From Solimonas sp040391865 (lineage in GTDB: Bacteria > Pseudomonadota > Gammaproteobacteria > Nevskiales > Nevskiaceae): 37,996 nucleotides of DNA. The stretch spans positions 1 through 37,996 of the forward strand of contig JBEBWZ010000017.1 of the NCBI GenBank assembly GCA_040391865.1. Direction: 5' to 3'. Position 1 is the stretch's first letter. The number at the start of each line of letters is the position of its first letter. A program made the position numbers and the translations under genes. Below, piece by piece: positions 8,388-16,048 of this stretch. The notes below the pieces were generated by a model, which did no database searches, was not told the DNA's origin, and was given only the letters and a program-made list of their open reading frames with translations.

Positions 8388-9281
8388 TCAGTTGGCCGTG
8401 TCCTGATCGTTCAGCCAGCCGCTCATCCCTTGATGATCGACAAACCACCAGCCACCGTCCGCGTTGTCCATCCGCGATTTCCGGCTGACGGTGCTACCCG
8501 CCGGCAGCGTGGCGCGGATCACCCCCGACATCTTGGGCTGCCCCCGTAAGCTGGCCTGACGGCTCAGCACCAGGGTCGTCCCCGATGCCGAAGGCGAAAG
8601 ACCCTGCGACGGCGCAACCGCTGCTACCGGAGCGGCCGCGGGCACCGGCGGCGGCATGCTGCGCGCCACCGCTTGCGGTGCAAACGTTCTGGCGGGCGCC
8701 GCCTTGACCGCCGGGAATTCGAAAATGACGCCGGCGCTCATCAAATTGATGTCCTCGTCACTGGCGAAGGCGGAGACACCGAGCAAGGTCGAGAACTCCG
8801 CACGCAGACCGATCCAGGGCGTCAGCTTCCAGACACCGCCGATACCCAGCACGCCGCCGCTGCTCGAATCCTTTGCTTTCCCCGACAGCGACAAATCGTC
8901 CGGAAAACTTCCGGCAGGGATCTTCACCTCCGTGTTACCGCTGTAAAAACCGGCCTTCAACCACGCACCGGAACCCAGATCCGACAGCTTCGCAAAACCG
9001 CCAATGGTCAGCTGCAAGCCGCTGTAGTTCATGGACGCGCGGGTGCTGGCACCCGGAAGCACGTCGATGTCGGCATCACCGGTATCGGTATAGCCCGCTT
9101 CGATCATCAGCGGCAGCTGTTCGAAGCGGTATCCCGCCAGAAACTGCCCGCCCGTGGAGCGCGAAATATCATCGTAGTCACGGTCGGCAGACGTGACCAT
9201 GCCGCCGATATAAACCTCCGAAAATGCGGGACCTGCACACAGCGCCAGCCCCAAACCGCACACCACATTTCTAAGTTGCAT
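8388..9281 (-). CDS. Outer-membrane beta-barrel protein with C-terminal SH3-like segment
   Basis: 297 aa from ATG at 9281, which has AAGGGGG upstream; the longer frame to 9329 adds 16 unlikely residues. A signal peptide (MQLRNVVCGLGLALCAGPAFS) is followed by about 170 residues of alternating beta strands with aromatic ends (EVYIGGMVTSADRDYD, GQFLAGYRFEQLPLMIEAGY, AWLKAGFYSGNTEV, WIGLRAEFSTLLGV), typical of an OmpA/OmpW-size 8-strand barrel ending in SAGVIFEF. Then comes a Pro/Ala-rich linker (about 193-230) and a C-terminal segment rich in Gly and Trp (ATLPAGSTVSRKS, GGWWFVDHQGMSGWLND) that resembles a bacterial SH3 domain. The tail would face the periplasm and could bind peptidoglycan. Function unknown; a terminator follows it. 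Confidence 0.8.
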   Translation of the reverse strand: MQLRNVVCGLGLALCAGPAFSEVYIGGMVTSADRDYDDISRSTGGQFLAGYRFEQLPLMIEAGYTDTGDADIDVLPGASTRASMNYSGLQLTIGGFAKLSDLGSGAWLKAGFYSGNTEVKIPAGSFPDDLSLSGKAKDSSSGGVLGIGGVWKLTPWIGLRAEFSTLLGVSAFASDEDINLMSAGVIFEFPAVKAAPARTFAPQAVARSMPPPVPAAAPVAAVAPSQGLSPSASGTTLVLSRQASLRGQPKMSGVIRATLPAGSTVSRKSRMDNADGGWWFVDHQGMSGWLNDQDTAN

Positions 9282-9378
9282 CCCTGCCCCCTTAATGGTT
9301 TTTATTTGATCCATCGAACCGCTTTGCACATCCTTGCAACACCTTCCCGGCCACTGCTGTCATGGCGGGAACAAGGCT

Positions 9379-10356
9379 TCACTCTTCCATCATGTCGTCC
9401 CGTATCCGCAAGAACCGCGCGAAGCGCGGCAAGCCCCCCGAAGTCAGCCCGCTGTAACCATAGGTGACCCAGCTGCCGAGCGCCGGCGGCGCACGCCGTT
9501 GCTCGTCGCTGAAGCCGGTGCCGATACGGAATTGCAGTCCGTCCGGGCGTTCGACGATCAGCGCGCCCAGCATGCCCTGATAGCGACCCGCGCCCGGCGA
9601 ATAGCCGACCACTCGCGCCTCGGCGTCGTCCACCGCCTTGAACTTGAGCAGATCGGCACTGCGCCCGGCAACGTAATGCGCCGCGCCACGATGCAGCATC
9701 AGCCCTTCGCCACCAGCGGCGACGATGGCCTCTAGGCGCTGCTGCAATTCGTTCTCGTCACGCAAACGGCTTTGCTGCACCGCCTGTACCCACGGCAGAT
9801 CCAGTGCCGCGACCTGCGCCCTCAGTGCCGGCAGCCGCTGATCGAAGCTGCCGGGGTGCGCCGGCAGATCGAACACCATGAACTTCAGCGCGTGCCAATC
9901 CCGATCGTCGGCGCGCAGCTGGCGCACGATCGAGGAAGCGCGCTCGAAACCGCCGCGCCCTGCCCACAGCTCGCCGTCCATTGCCGTGTCCGGCCAGCCG
10001 GCGGTGAACCATCCGGGCGCCGCAATGCGGTTGCCGCTGCGCGTCAACAGTTGCGCGCCGTCCCAGTAGCCGCGGACGCCATCGAGTTTTTCGCTGACCC
10101 AGTAGTCGGGCACCACGATGCCGCCTTCGTAGACCGTCGCCCGCATCAGCGGCGGTGGCTCGGCAGCCTGCGCCCCGACGCTGGCCAGCGCCGCGAGGGC
10201 CAACAGCAGGGCGCGCAGAAGACCGGTGGTCATGCGCCAAACGCTGGCTTGGGATGGGCGCGGCCGCGCCTGCCATACACCCTGTCGAACGCCTCGCATG
10301 ACGCGCGCGCACAACGGCGTGGCAGCAGACCGCACCGCAACTGACACCTTGTGCAT
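9379..10356 (-). CDS. Exported ATP-dependent DNA ligase, LigE type
   Basis: A minimal ligase with nucleotidyltransferase and OB domains, sealing nicked duplex DNA with ATP through a lysyl-AMP intermediate. Visible motifs: I, SEKLDGVRG with catalytic Lys90; the R in TRSGNR (Ia-like); III, DGELW; IIIa-like KFMVFDLP; IV, EGLMLHRG; V, DLLKFK. The OB part ends with GSWVTYGYSGLTSGGLPRFARFLR. A hydrophobic leader (TTGLLRALLLALAALASVGAQA, in two parts) marks export to the periplasm, as known for Lig E proteins of Neisseria and Pseudomonas relatives, where a role with incoming DNA is proposed. The chosen start, ATG at 10356, has a strong GGGGGAGGAAACC site; it gives a 41-residue basic extension before the leader. 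ATG at 10233 is the conventional alternative but has a poor site. Confidence 0.88.
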   Translation of the reverse strand: MHKVSVAVRSAATPLCARVMRGVRQGVWQARPRPSQASVWRMTTGLLRALLLALAALASVGAQAAEPPPLMRATVYEGGIVVPDYWVSEKLDGVRGYWDGAQLLTRSGNRIAAPGWFTAGWPDTAMDGELWAGRGGFERASSIVRQLRADDRDWHALKFMVFDLPAHPGSFDQRLPALRAQVAALDLPWVQAVQQSRLRDENELQQRLEAIVAAGGEGLMLHRGAAHYVAGRSADLLKFKAVDDAEARVVGYSPGAGRYQGMLGALIVERPDGLQFRIGTGFSDEQRRAPPALGSWVTYGYSGLTSGGLPRFARFLRIRDDMMEE

Positions 10357-10469
10357 GGTTTCCTCCCCCGCGATGCGTCATCCGTGTAACGCGATTCTTC
10401 GGCGGATTCAGTCTAGCCCTCATTCCCGGCAGGGTCACCCCGCCCGGCAAGGAGGCCCTTCCGGCTCGA

Positions 10470-10889
10470 TCAGGGCAAAGCCTGCAATGACAACGCCGCC
10501 TGCAAGGCGGCGATCCGGCCTTGTGCCGCCTCAGGCAAGTAAGCCTGCGCGGGCGAATGCCCCCAGACCGGCCCCGGCCACGCCGGATCACCCACATGGC
10601 GGACCAGGTGATGGAGGTGCAGCTGCGCCACCACATTGCCCAGGGCTGCGATGTTGAGCTTGTCGCCGGGGAAGGCCTGCATCAGTGCGCGCGACAACGC
10701 CGTCGACTCCCGCAGCAGTTGCTGCTGGTCGCCGTCGGACAATTCATAGATCTCGCGCAAGCCGGCGCGACGGGGCACCAGGATCGCCCAGGGATAACGC
10801 GCATCGTTCATCAACAGCACGCGACTCAGCGGCAGATCACCGATCGGCAAGGTATCGGCGCGCAAACGGAGATCCAGTTCAAAAGACAT
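10470..10889 (-). CDS. HIT (histidine triad) family protein
   Basis: A 139-aa soluble protein of the nucleotide hydrolase/transferase HIT superfamily. It begins MSFELDLRLRADTLPIGDLP, contains the substrate-pocket stretch MNDARYPWAILVPRRAG, and has the triad region QLHLHHLVRHVGDPAWPGPVWG near 104-125. The spacing H-L-H-H-L-V-R-H departs from the textbook HxHxHxx; this variant occurs in a proteobacterial subgroup I know only as HIT domain protein. The start at 10889 has no clear Shine-Dalgarno, but the conserved domain begins right there and the longer open frame overlaps the divergent gene. It is head-to-head with the oxidoreductase at 10944, leaving 54 bp for two promoters. Confidence 0.85.
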   Translation of the reverse strand: MSFELDLRLRADTLPIGDLPLSRVLLMNDARYPWAILVPRRAGLREIYELSDGDQQQLLRESTALSRALMQAFPGDKLNIAALGNVVAQLHLHHLVRHVGDPAWPGPVWGHSPAQAYLPEAAQGRIAALQAALSLQALP

Positions 10890-10943
10890 GGGGAGCGCTT
10901 GGTTTAGACTCGCGGAAGAACTATGGGTTGGGGATAGCATCGC

Positions 10944-11591
10944 ATGAAGCGCAGCGCACTCGTGGCCGGAGCCACAGGCCTGGTGGGACAGCAGTTGCTG
11001 CAACGACTGCTGGAAGATCCGGCCTATGACGAGATCCGGGCACTGGTGCGGCGGCCCCTGCCGCTGCAGCATCCGCGGCTGCAGACCATCGTCAGCGATT
11101 TCACCGGTCTGGCCGCCCTCGGCGACTCGCTCGCCGTGCAGGACGTGTTCTGCTGCCTCGGCACCACACTACGCACGGCAGGCTCGCGCGCCGCGTTCGA
11201 GGATGTCGATTACCGCATGGTGGTCGAACTGGCACAGCTGACCAAGGCCGCGGGCGCGCATCAGTTCGTGGTGATCTCGGCGGTCGGTGCCGCCGCGCAC
11301 GCCTTGTCGTTCTACTCGCGCGTCAAGGGCCGCATGGAGCAGGCCATCGCCAAGCTCGGGTTCGATGCGGTGCATATCGTGCGTCCCTCACTGCTGCTCG
11401 GCACCCGCAGCGACAAGCGCCCCGCGGAAGACTGGGCGCAAAATCTCGCGCCGCGCGTAAACTGGGCCTTCGTCGGACCGCTGGCGCGTTATCGCCCGGT
11501 TGCCGCCGACGATGTCGCACAAGCGATGCTGCGCCTGGCGCTACGCGGCCAGCACGGCGTCAATATCCATCACCTGCCGCTGCAGGACTGA
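10944..11591 (+). CDS. NAD(P)-binding Rossmann protein, atypical SDR (TIP30/HTATIP2-like)
   Basis: 215 aa. The N-terminal nucleotide motif ALVAGATGLVGQQLLQ (5-20) and the pair FVVISAVGAA and FYSRVKGRME (YxxxK, near 118) place it in the atypical/extended SDR group related to human HTATIP2/TIP30 and YbjT-like bacterial proteins. The HIVRPSLLLGTRSD stretch is the usual post-active-site strand of this group. Substrate unknown. It starts a short rightward unit and the antiporter gene follows after 33 bp. Confidence 0.82.
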   Translation: MKRSALVAGATGLVGQQLLQRLLEDPAYDEIRALVRRPLPLQHPRLQTIVSDFTGLAALGDSLAVQDVFCCLGTTLRTAGSRAAFEDVDYRMVVELAQLTKAAGAHQFVVISAVGAAAHALSFYSRVKGRMEQAIAKLGFDAVHIVRPSLLLGTRSDKRPAEDWAQNLAPRVNWAFVGPLARYRPVAADDVAQAMLRLALRGQHGVNIHHLPLQD

Positions 11592-11624
11592 CCCGGCCAG
11601 CGGCGGTAGCCTCCCCATTCGCTC

Positions 11625-12821
11625 ATGAGTACAGAACCCGCCGCATCGGCCGCAGCACATGGCAGCGAACTGCTGCTGACCCTGTTCCTGATCGTGGCCG
11701 CCGCCAAGCTGATGGCGGAACTGTTCGAGCGCATGCGCCAGCCGGCGGTGGTCGGCGAAATCCTGGCAGGCGTGCTGATCGGCCCCAGCCTGCTCGGCTG
11801 GGTATCCCCGAACGAGATCACGCACACGCTGGCAGAGATCGGTGTGATCTTCCTGCTGTTCTCGGTGGGGCTCGAAACCAAGCCGGCCGCGATCATGAAA
11901 GTCGGCATGACCGCCGGACTGGTGGCGGTCCTCGGCGTGATCGTGCCGTTCGGCGCCGGCTGGGGCTACATGCAGTACACCGGCCACAGCCAGATCGAGT
12001 CGCTGTTCATGGGTGCGGCGATGGTGGCAACCAGTGTCGGCATCACCGCCCGCGTGCTCTCCGGCATGGGCATGCTGCATCTGGTGTCGAGCCGCATCAT
12101 CCTCGGCGCCGCGGTGATCGACGACGTGCTCGGCCTGCTGGTGCTGGCCGTGGTGGCGGCGATGGCCGCGGGCGCGGTCGATTACCTGCAGATCGGCACC
12201 ACCACCGCCCTGTCGCTGGGCTTCGTGGCCTTGATCGCCGTCGTCGGCACGCCGCTGATGACCCGCATCGCGCCAGGCGTCAGAAACCTGCGTACCGGCA
12301 ACTCGCTGTTCATCGTCGCCATCATTCTCTGTCTGGGCCTGGCACTGGCCGCAGCCGAAATCGGCGTCGCCGCGATCATCGGCGCCTTCCTCGCCGGCAT
12401 GGCGCTGTCGGAGGCCGCCGAAGAGGCGCACGACGTGCACGAGCAGACCCGCGGCGTCACCGAGTTCTTCGTGCCGTTCTTCCTGGTCAACATCGGCATG
12501 CAGCTGAATCTGGAAGTGTTCAAGGACAGCGGCACGATCATCGCCGCGCTGGTGATCACTGCCCTCGCGGTGGTCACCAAGTTCATCGGCTGCGGCATCG
12601 GCGCCTGGTCGCTGGGACTACGTGGCGCGGCACAGGTCGGCGTCGGCATGGTGCCGCGCGGCGAAGTCGGCATCGTGGTGGCGCAAATCGGGCTCGGGCT
12701 CGGAGTGATCTCCGACAGCGTGTTCGCGATCGTGCTGTTCATGGCCGTGGCCACCACCCTGATTGCGCCGCCGCTGCTGGTGCCGCTGTTCGCACGCGAT
12801 CGCGTGTCCGCGCCTCAGTGA
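11625..12821 (+). CDS. Cation/proton antiporter, CPA2 family (KefB/NapA-like membrane domain)
   Basis: A 398-aa integral membrane protein with about 11-12 hydrophobic segments and no cytosolic RCK/TrkA domain. Characteristic stretches are RQPAVVGEILAGVLIGPSLLG near 38-58, EIGVIFLLFSVGLE near 71-84, the paired acidic residues in GAAVIDDVLGLLVLAVV near 160-176 (ion-binding site of CPA2 exchangers), GAFLAGMAL, FFVPFFLVNIGMQL and GMVPRGEVGIVVAQIGLGLG near 342-361. It should exchange Na+ or K+ for H+ across the inner membrane. The start follows only a weak ribosome-binding site. Its stop overlaps by 7 bp with the stop of the convergent phospholipase-D-like gene. Confidence 0.92.
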   Translation: MSTEPAASAAAHGSELLLTLFLIVAAAKLMAELFERMRQPAVVGEILAGVLIGPSLLGWVSPNEITHTLAEIGVIFLLFSVGLETKPAAIMKVGMTAGLVAVLGVIVPFGAGWGYMQYTGHSQIESLFMGAAMVATSVGITARVLSGMGMLHLVSSRIILGAAVIDDVLGLLVLAVVAAMAAGAVDYLQIGTTTALSLGFVALIAVVGTPLMTRIAPGVRNLRTGNSLFIVAIILCLGLALAAAEIGVAAIIGAFLAGMALSEAAEEAHDVHEQTRGVTEFFVPFFLVNIGMQLNLEVFKDSGTIIAALVITALAVVTKFIGCGIGAWSLGLRGAAQVGVGMVPRGEVGIVVAQIGLGLGVISDSVFAIVLFMAVATTLIAPPLLVPLFARDRVSAPQ

Positions 12822-13384
12822 CGCGGCGCGACCGGCTCGGCTTCCGCCCATAGCCGCTGCCATTCCTGTTCGTACGCGGCGGCGACGTCGCGCCGATTGC
12901 GCAGCAGCAGCACGTTCTCGGCATTTCTGGCGGCGGCCGCCTGGGTGTAGTTGTAGCTGCCGGTCTGCAGATCGCGACCATCGATGACCATGAACTTGTG
13001 GTGCATCAAGGCGTAGCGCGCATTGGCCCGCACCGGTACGCCCTGATTGGCGACGAAGGTCAGCGCCGAATAGCGATCGGTCTGCAGCCGCGGATCGGCG
13101 ACCACGCGCACATCGAGCCCGCGCTGGTGCGCGGCCACCAGTGCCTGCGCGATCTTTTTCGACGTCAGGATGAAGGTGGCGACATGCACCGAGCGCTGCG
13201 CACCGGCAATGCCTTGCAACACCACCGCTTCGGCGCTGGGCGCACCTTCCACCTGCGGCGTGAAACCGACGACCGCATCGGCCAGCGTCGACGCAGCGTC
13301 CGGTGCGCGCTCGACACCGCGTGCGGCAACGCTGCAAGCACTCGCCGCCAGCAGCAGCGCCAGCGCGGCGGCGCGCAACTTCAA
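12815..13384 (-). CDS. Phospholipase D-like (single HKD) exported nuclease or lipoprotein
   Basis: 189 aa from TTG at 13384, which overlaps the hemolysin III stop as TTGA; the open frame extends further but loses the signal peptide. The N-terminus (MKLRAAALALLLAASACS) is a signal peptide with a possible lipobox ASAC. One PLD catalytic motif is present, HHKFMVIDGRDLQTGSYN, matching HxKxxxxD with the following Gly/Ser/Asn. Size and single motif fit the Nuc-type subgroup that works as a dimer on nucleic acid or phosphodiester substrates, for example the Salmonella endonuclease Nuc. It closes the leftward qmcA-nfeD-hemolysin III unit and meets the antiporter gene convergently. Substrate unproven. 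Confidence 0.85.
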   Translation of the reverse strand: MKLRAAALALLLAASACSVAARGVERAPDAASTLADAVVGFTPQVEGAPSAEAVVLQGIAGAQRSVHVATFILTSKKIAQALVAAHQRGLDVRVVADPRLQTDRYSALTFVANQGVPVRANARYALMHHKFMVIDGRDLQTGSYNYTQAAAARNAENVLLLRNRRDVAAAYEQEWQRLWAEAEPVAPRH

Positions 13385-14088
13385 GCCCTGGGGCCCGGAA
13401 CCACGTACAGCAGGATCGCGAAGAAATGCAGCACGCTGCCGGCAAGCACGAACAGGTGCCAGATCGCGTGGTGGTAACGCAGCCGTTCCCAGACATAGAA
13501 CACGACGCCGCCGCTGTAGGCGAGGCCGCCCGCCAGGACCAGCATCAGGCCCGGAAACGGCAGGGTGTTCAGGATCGGCTTGATTGCCGCGATCGCGCAC
13601 CAGCCCATGCCGAGATAGATCGCCAGCGACAGTTTTTCAAAACGGCCGGTGGCAAAAATCTTGAACACCACGCCAAACAGCGCCAGCCCCCAGGTCACTC
13701 CGAACAGACTCCAGCCCCAGGGACCATGCAGCGTCACCAGCGTGAATGGCGTGTAGGTGCCGGCGATCAGGAAATAGATCAGTGAATGGTCGACGATCCG
13801 CAGCACCCGCTTGGCCCGCGGCAAGGGAATGCTGTGATACAGCGTCGAAGCGGTGTACATCAGGACCATCGTGGTGCCGAAGACACTGACCGCGACGATG
13901 TGCCAGATGTCGCCGTACAGGGTCGCGCGCGCCACCAGCACCACCAGACCGATGATCGCCAGCACCACGCCCAGACCGTGCGTGGCGGCGTGCGCGATCT
14001 CCTCGCCCAGGGTGTACAGCTTGTCCGGGATGTGGATCCCGGCAACGTCGTGCTGCGCGTGACCGAGTCCGCGTGGTTCGTTACTGAT
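13381..14088 (-). CDS. Hemolysin III / PAQR-family membrane protein with apparent ATC start
   Basis: A seven-TM protein related to YqfA and to eukaryotic progestin/adipoQ receptors. Family landmarks are TLGEEIAHAATHGLG (28-42, conserved Glu and His), the SxxxH motif in TASTLYHS, DHSLIYFLIAGTYTP and the HxxxH motif in HHAIWHLF near the end; these form the proposed metal site. The only ordinary start is GTG at 13968, which would remove the first conserved helix including the Glu motif. No ATG, GTG or TTG lies between an in-frame TAG and that GTG. An ATC at 14088 follows TGGAG with 7-nt spacing and overlaps the nfeD stop by 8 nt, giving 235 aa, normal for the family. Whether ATC is really used, or is an ATG altered by mutation or sequencing error, cannot be decided here. 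Confidence 0.85.
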   Translation of the reverse strand: MSNEPRGLGHAQHDVAGIHIPDKLYTLGEEIAHAATHGLGVVLAIIGLVVLVARATLYGDIWHIVAVSVFGTTMVLMYTASTLYHSIPLPRAKRVLRIVDHSLIYFLIAGTYTPFTLVTLHGPWGWSLFGVTWGLALFGVVFKIFATGRFEKLSLAIYLGMGWCAIAAIKPILNTLPFPGLMLVLAGGLAYSGGVVFYVWERLRYHHAIWHLFVLAGSVLHFFAILLYVVPGPRA

Positions 14089-14527
14089 GGGCCCGCTCCA
14101 CTTGCAAGGTTGTGCCGTCTACCGCCACCACGCGGACCTGGGTGCCGGCCGCGACATCGGGACCGCTGATCCGCCACTGCGAATCGTCGACGCGCAGCTT
14201 GCCGACGCCGTTGACGATCGGTTCGGTCAGCGTGAAATTGCGATTCACATACGACGCGCCGCGACGGTTGAGCGTGGGCTGATCGGTCTCCGCCGGCGGC
14301 GCGCGGAAGCGGCGGTAGGCCAGCACCGTCACCACCGACAGCACGCCGAACAGGGCGAATTCCAGCGGCCAGCCCATGGTCGGCAACAGCCAGGCCAGTA
14401 CCCCGACCAGCAGCGCCGAGACCCCGGTCCACAGCAGCACGAAACCGGTCGGCAACACCATCTCGACGATCAGCAGCACCAGGCCGAACACCAGCCAGTG
14501 CCAGAACACGATGTCATCAAGGCTCAC
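14081..14527 (-). CDS. NfeD-family membrane protein (short form), partner of QmcA
   Basis: 148 aa from GTG at 14527, with GCGGAGAC eight bases upstream; the open frame to 14590 would run into the SPFH gene. Two or three membrane segments come first (IVFWHWLVFGLVLLIVEMVL, FVLLWTGVSALLVGVLAWLL, LEFALFGVLSVVTVLAY), followed by a soluble OB-fold NfeD C-terminal domain (NRRGASYVNRNFTLTEPIVNG, GKLRVDDSQWRISG, VRVVAVDGTTLQVE). This is the short NfeD1b form, without a protease domain, which is nearly always next to an SPFH/stomatin gene, as with E. coli ybbJ beside qmcA. It is thought to help organise membrane microdomains with its partner. Confidence 0.92.
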   Translation of the reverse strand: MSLDDIVFWHWLVFGLVLLIVEMVLPTGFVLLWTGVSALLVGVLAWLLPTMGWPLEFALFGVLSVVTVLAYRRFRAPPAETDQPTLNRRGASYVNRNFTLTEPIVNGVGKLRVDDSQWRISGPDVAAGTQVRVVAVDGTTLQVERAHQ

Positions 14528-14549
14528 GGCAGTCTCCGCTGGAGGGCGC

Positions 14550-15494
14550 TCAAGCCTTGCCCTGACCGACTTTCTTGGCCAGTTCGGCAATGCCGCCGAT
14601 GGCGCCGATCACACTGGAGGCTTCCAGCGGCATCAGCACCAACTTCTCGTTGGGGCTGGTGGCGATGCGCGCCAGCGCTTCAACGTATTTCTGCGCCACG
14701 AAGTAGTTGATGGCCTGCACGTCACCCTTGGCGATGGCGTCGGAGACCATGCGCGTGGCCTCGGCCTCGGCCTGCGCAGAACGCTCGCGCGCCTCGGCGT
14801 CGCGGAACGCGGCCTCCTTGCGGCCTTCGGCTTCCAGCACCGCGGCCATCTTCTGCGCCTCGGCACTCAGGATCTCTGCCTGGCGCTCGCCTTCGGCTTT
14901 CAGAATCGCCGCCTGACGGAAGCCTTCGGCGTCGAGAATGTTGGCGCGCTTTTCACGCTCGGCCTTCATCTGCCGCGCCATGGCGCTGACCAGATCCTGC
15001 GGCGGGCGGATGTCCTTGACCTCGACGCGGGTGACCTTGATGCCCCAGGGCGTGGTCGCTTCGTCGATCACCGACAGCAGGCGCACGTTGATCGCATCGC
15101 GGTGGCTCAGCAGCTCGTCGAGATCCATCGAGCCCATCACCGTGCGCAGGTTGGTCTGCGCCAGCTGCATGATCGCGTACTCGAGGTTGTGCACCTCATA
15201 CGCGGCCTTGGCGGCGTCGAGCACCTGATAGAACACCACGCCGTCGACACCGACCATCGCGTTGTCCTTGGTGATGACTTCCTGCGACGGCACGTCGAGC
15301 ACCTGCTCCATCATGCTCAGCCGGCGACCGATGCGGTCCACATACGGCACCAGCCAGTGGAAGCCCGGCATGAAGGTCGCGCGGTACTTGCCGAAACGTT
15401 CGACGGTGTATTCCGCGCCCTGAGGCACGGTCACCACGCCCTTCCAGGCCGTGACCAAAGCGAACACGACAAAAACGACGGCGAGAATACCCAT
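14550..15494 (-). CDS. qmcA: SPFH/stomatin-like membrane protein QmcA
   Basis: 314 aa with a single N-terminal membrane anchor (GILAVVFVVFALVTAW), then the band-7/SPFH domain, about 20-180 (VPQGAEYTVERFGKYRATFMPG, VDGVVFYQVLDAAKAAYEV, GIKVTRVEVKDIRPP), and a long Ala/Glu-rich coiled coil, about 185-270, built of AEGERQAEILSAEAQ-like units. The C-terminus carries a hydrophobic Gly/Ala/Ile segment. This matches E. coli QmcA, which oligomerises into membrane-attached cages and associates with FtsH/HflKC function. AGGAG precedes the ATG. It heads the unit qmcA-nfeD-hemolysin III-PLD; nfeD follows after 22 bp. Confidence 0.93.
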   Translation of the reverse strand: MGILAVVFVVFALVTAWKGVVTVPQGAEYTVERFGKYRATFMPGFHWLVPYVDRIGRRLSMMEQVLDVPSQEVITKDNAMVGVDGVVFYQVLDAAKAAYEVHNLEYAIMQLAQTNLRTVMGSMDLDELLSHRDAINVRLLSVIDEATTPWGIKVTRVEVKDIRPPQDLVSAMARQMKAEREKRANILDAEGFRQAAILKAEGERQAEILSAEAQKMAAVLEAEGRKEAAFRDAEARERSAQAEAEATRMVSDAIAKGDVQAINYFVAQKYVEALARIATSPNEKLVLMPLEASSVIGAIGGIAELAKKVGQGKA

Positions 15495-15558
15495 GTGACG
15501 CTCCTGCTGGTGGGACTGCCTGATGAACAGCGATTCTATCCGTCCGCAGCCGACATGT

Positions 15559-15981
15559 TTATGTCAATTGCGCCTGCGTCGCGGCAGCCATCGCCTTGAT
15601 CCGCTCGACCATCGCGTAAAAGCCGTTGCGGCGGTTCATCGAAATGTTGCTTTCCAGACCCAGGCGCGAGAATGCCGCGGCGATGTCGGTATCGATGATC
15701 TGCTGCGGTGTCTTGCCGGAGGTCAGCATCAGCAGCACCGCGATCAGGCCCTTGACGATATGCGCGTCGGAATCGCCCTGAAACGCCAGCGTCAACGGCG
15801 GACCGGGCTCGACCCGATGCGTCAGCCAGACCTGCGACATGCAGCCGCGCACCTTGTTGGCATCGTTGTGATCGGCCTCCGGCAGCGGCGGCAGTTCCCG
15901 CCCCAGCTCGATCAGATAGCGGTAACGCTCCTCCCAATCACCGAGAAGCTCGAAGGTTTCAGCCAGTTCATCCAGTTCCAT
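15559..15981 (-). CDS. sufE: Cysteine desulfuration protein SufE
   Basis: 140 aa, normal for SufE. It accepts persulfide sulfur from a SufS/CsdA cysteine desulfurase on its invariant cysteine, here Cys47 in NKVRGCMSQVW, and passes it to Fe-S cluster assembly. Other family landmarks are the N-terminal ELAETFELLGDWEERYRYLIELG, DSDAHIVKGLIAVLL and the C-terminal NRRNGFYAMVERIK. No sufS, csdA or other suf genes lie nearby, so this is a stand-alone sufE/csdE; csdE cannot be excluded by sequence alone. It is head-to-head with rph (67-bp spacer) and followed by qmcA in the same direction. Confidence 0.93.
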   Translation of the reverse strand: MELDELAETFELLGDWEERYRYLIELGRELPPLPEADHNDANKVRGCMSQVWLTHRVEPGPPLTLAFQGDSDAHIVKGLIAVLLMLTSGKTPQQIIDTDIAAAFSRLGLESNISMNRRNGFYAMVERIKAMAAATQAQLT

Positions 15982-15988
15982 CCCCGCA

Positions 15989-16016
15989 TTTTAGGCTGTG
16001 GAGGGCAGCGTATACT
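15989..16016 (+). promoter_or_regulatory. Candidate sigma-70 promoter for rph
   Basis: TATACT at 16011-16016 matches the -10 consensus at five of six positions and lies 33 bp before the rph ATG. A poor -35 (TTTTAG, 15989-15994) stands 16 bp upstream. The position in the sufE/rph divergent spacer is right for the start of the rph-rdgB-hemW unit. Confidence 0.5.
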
Positions 16017-16048
16017 GCGCGCCCGCAAAATTTTGACCGTTAGCCGTT

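Noticed and set aside
5822..8488. 888-codon open frame on the plus strand opposite the acyl reductase and DUF6122 genes
   Set aside because: Its translation is dominated by His, Arg, Gln and Asp with no domain-like pattern, the usual antisense shadow of GC-rich codons; the minus-strand genes carry clear motifs.
12815..12821. Seven-base overlap of the convergent antiporter and PLD-like genes
   Set aside because: Short tail-to-tail overlaps are common in compact genomes; no sign that either gene is truncated.
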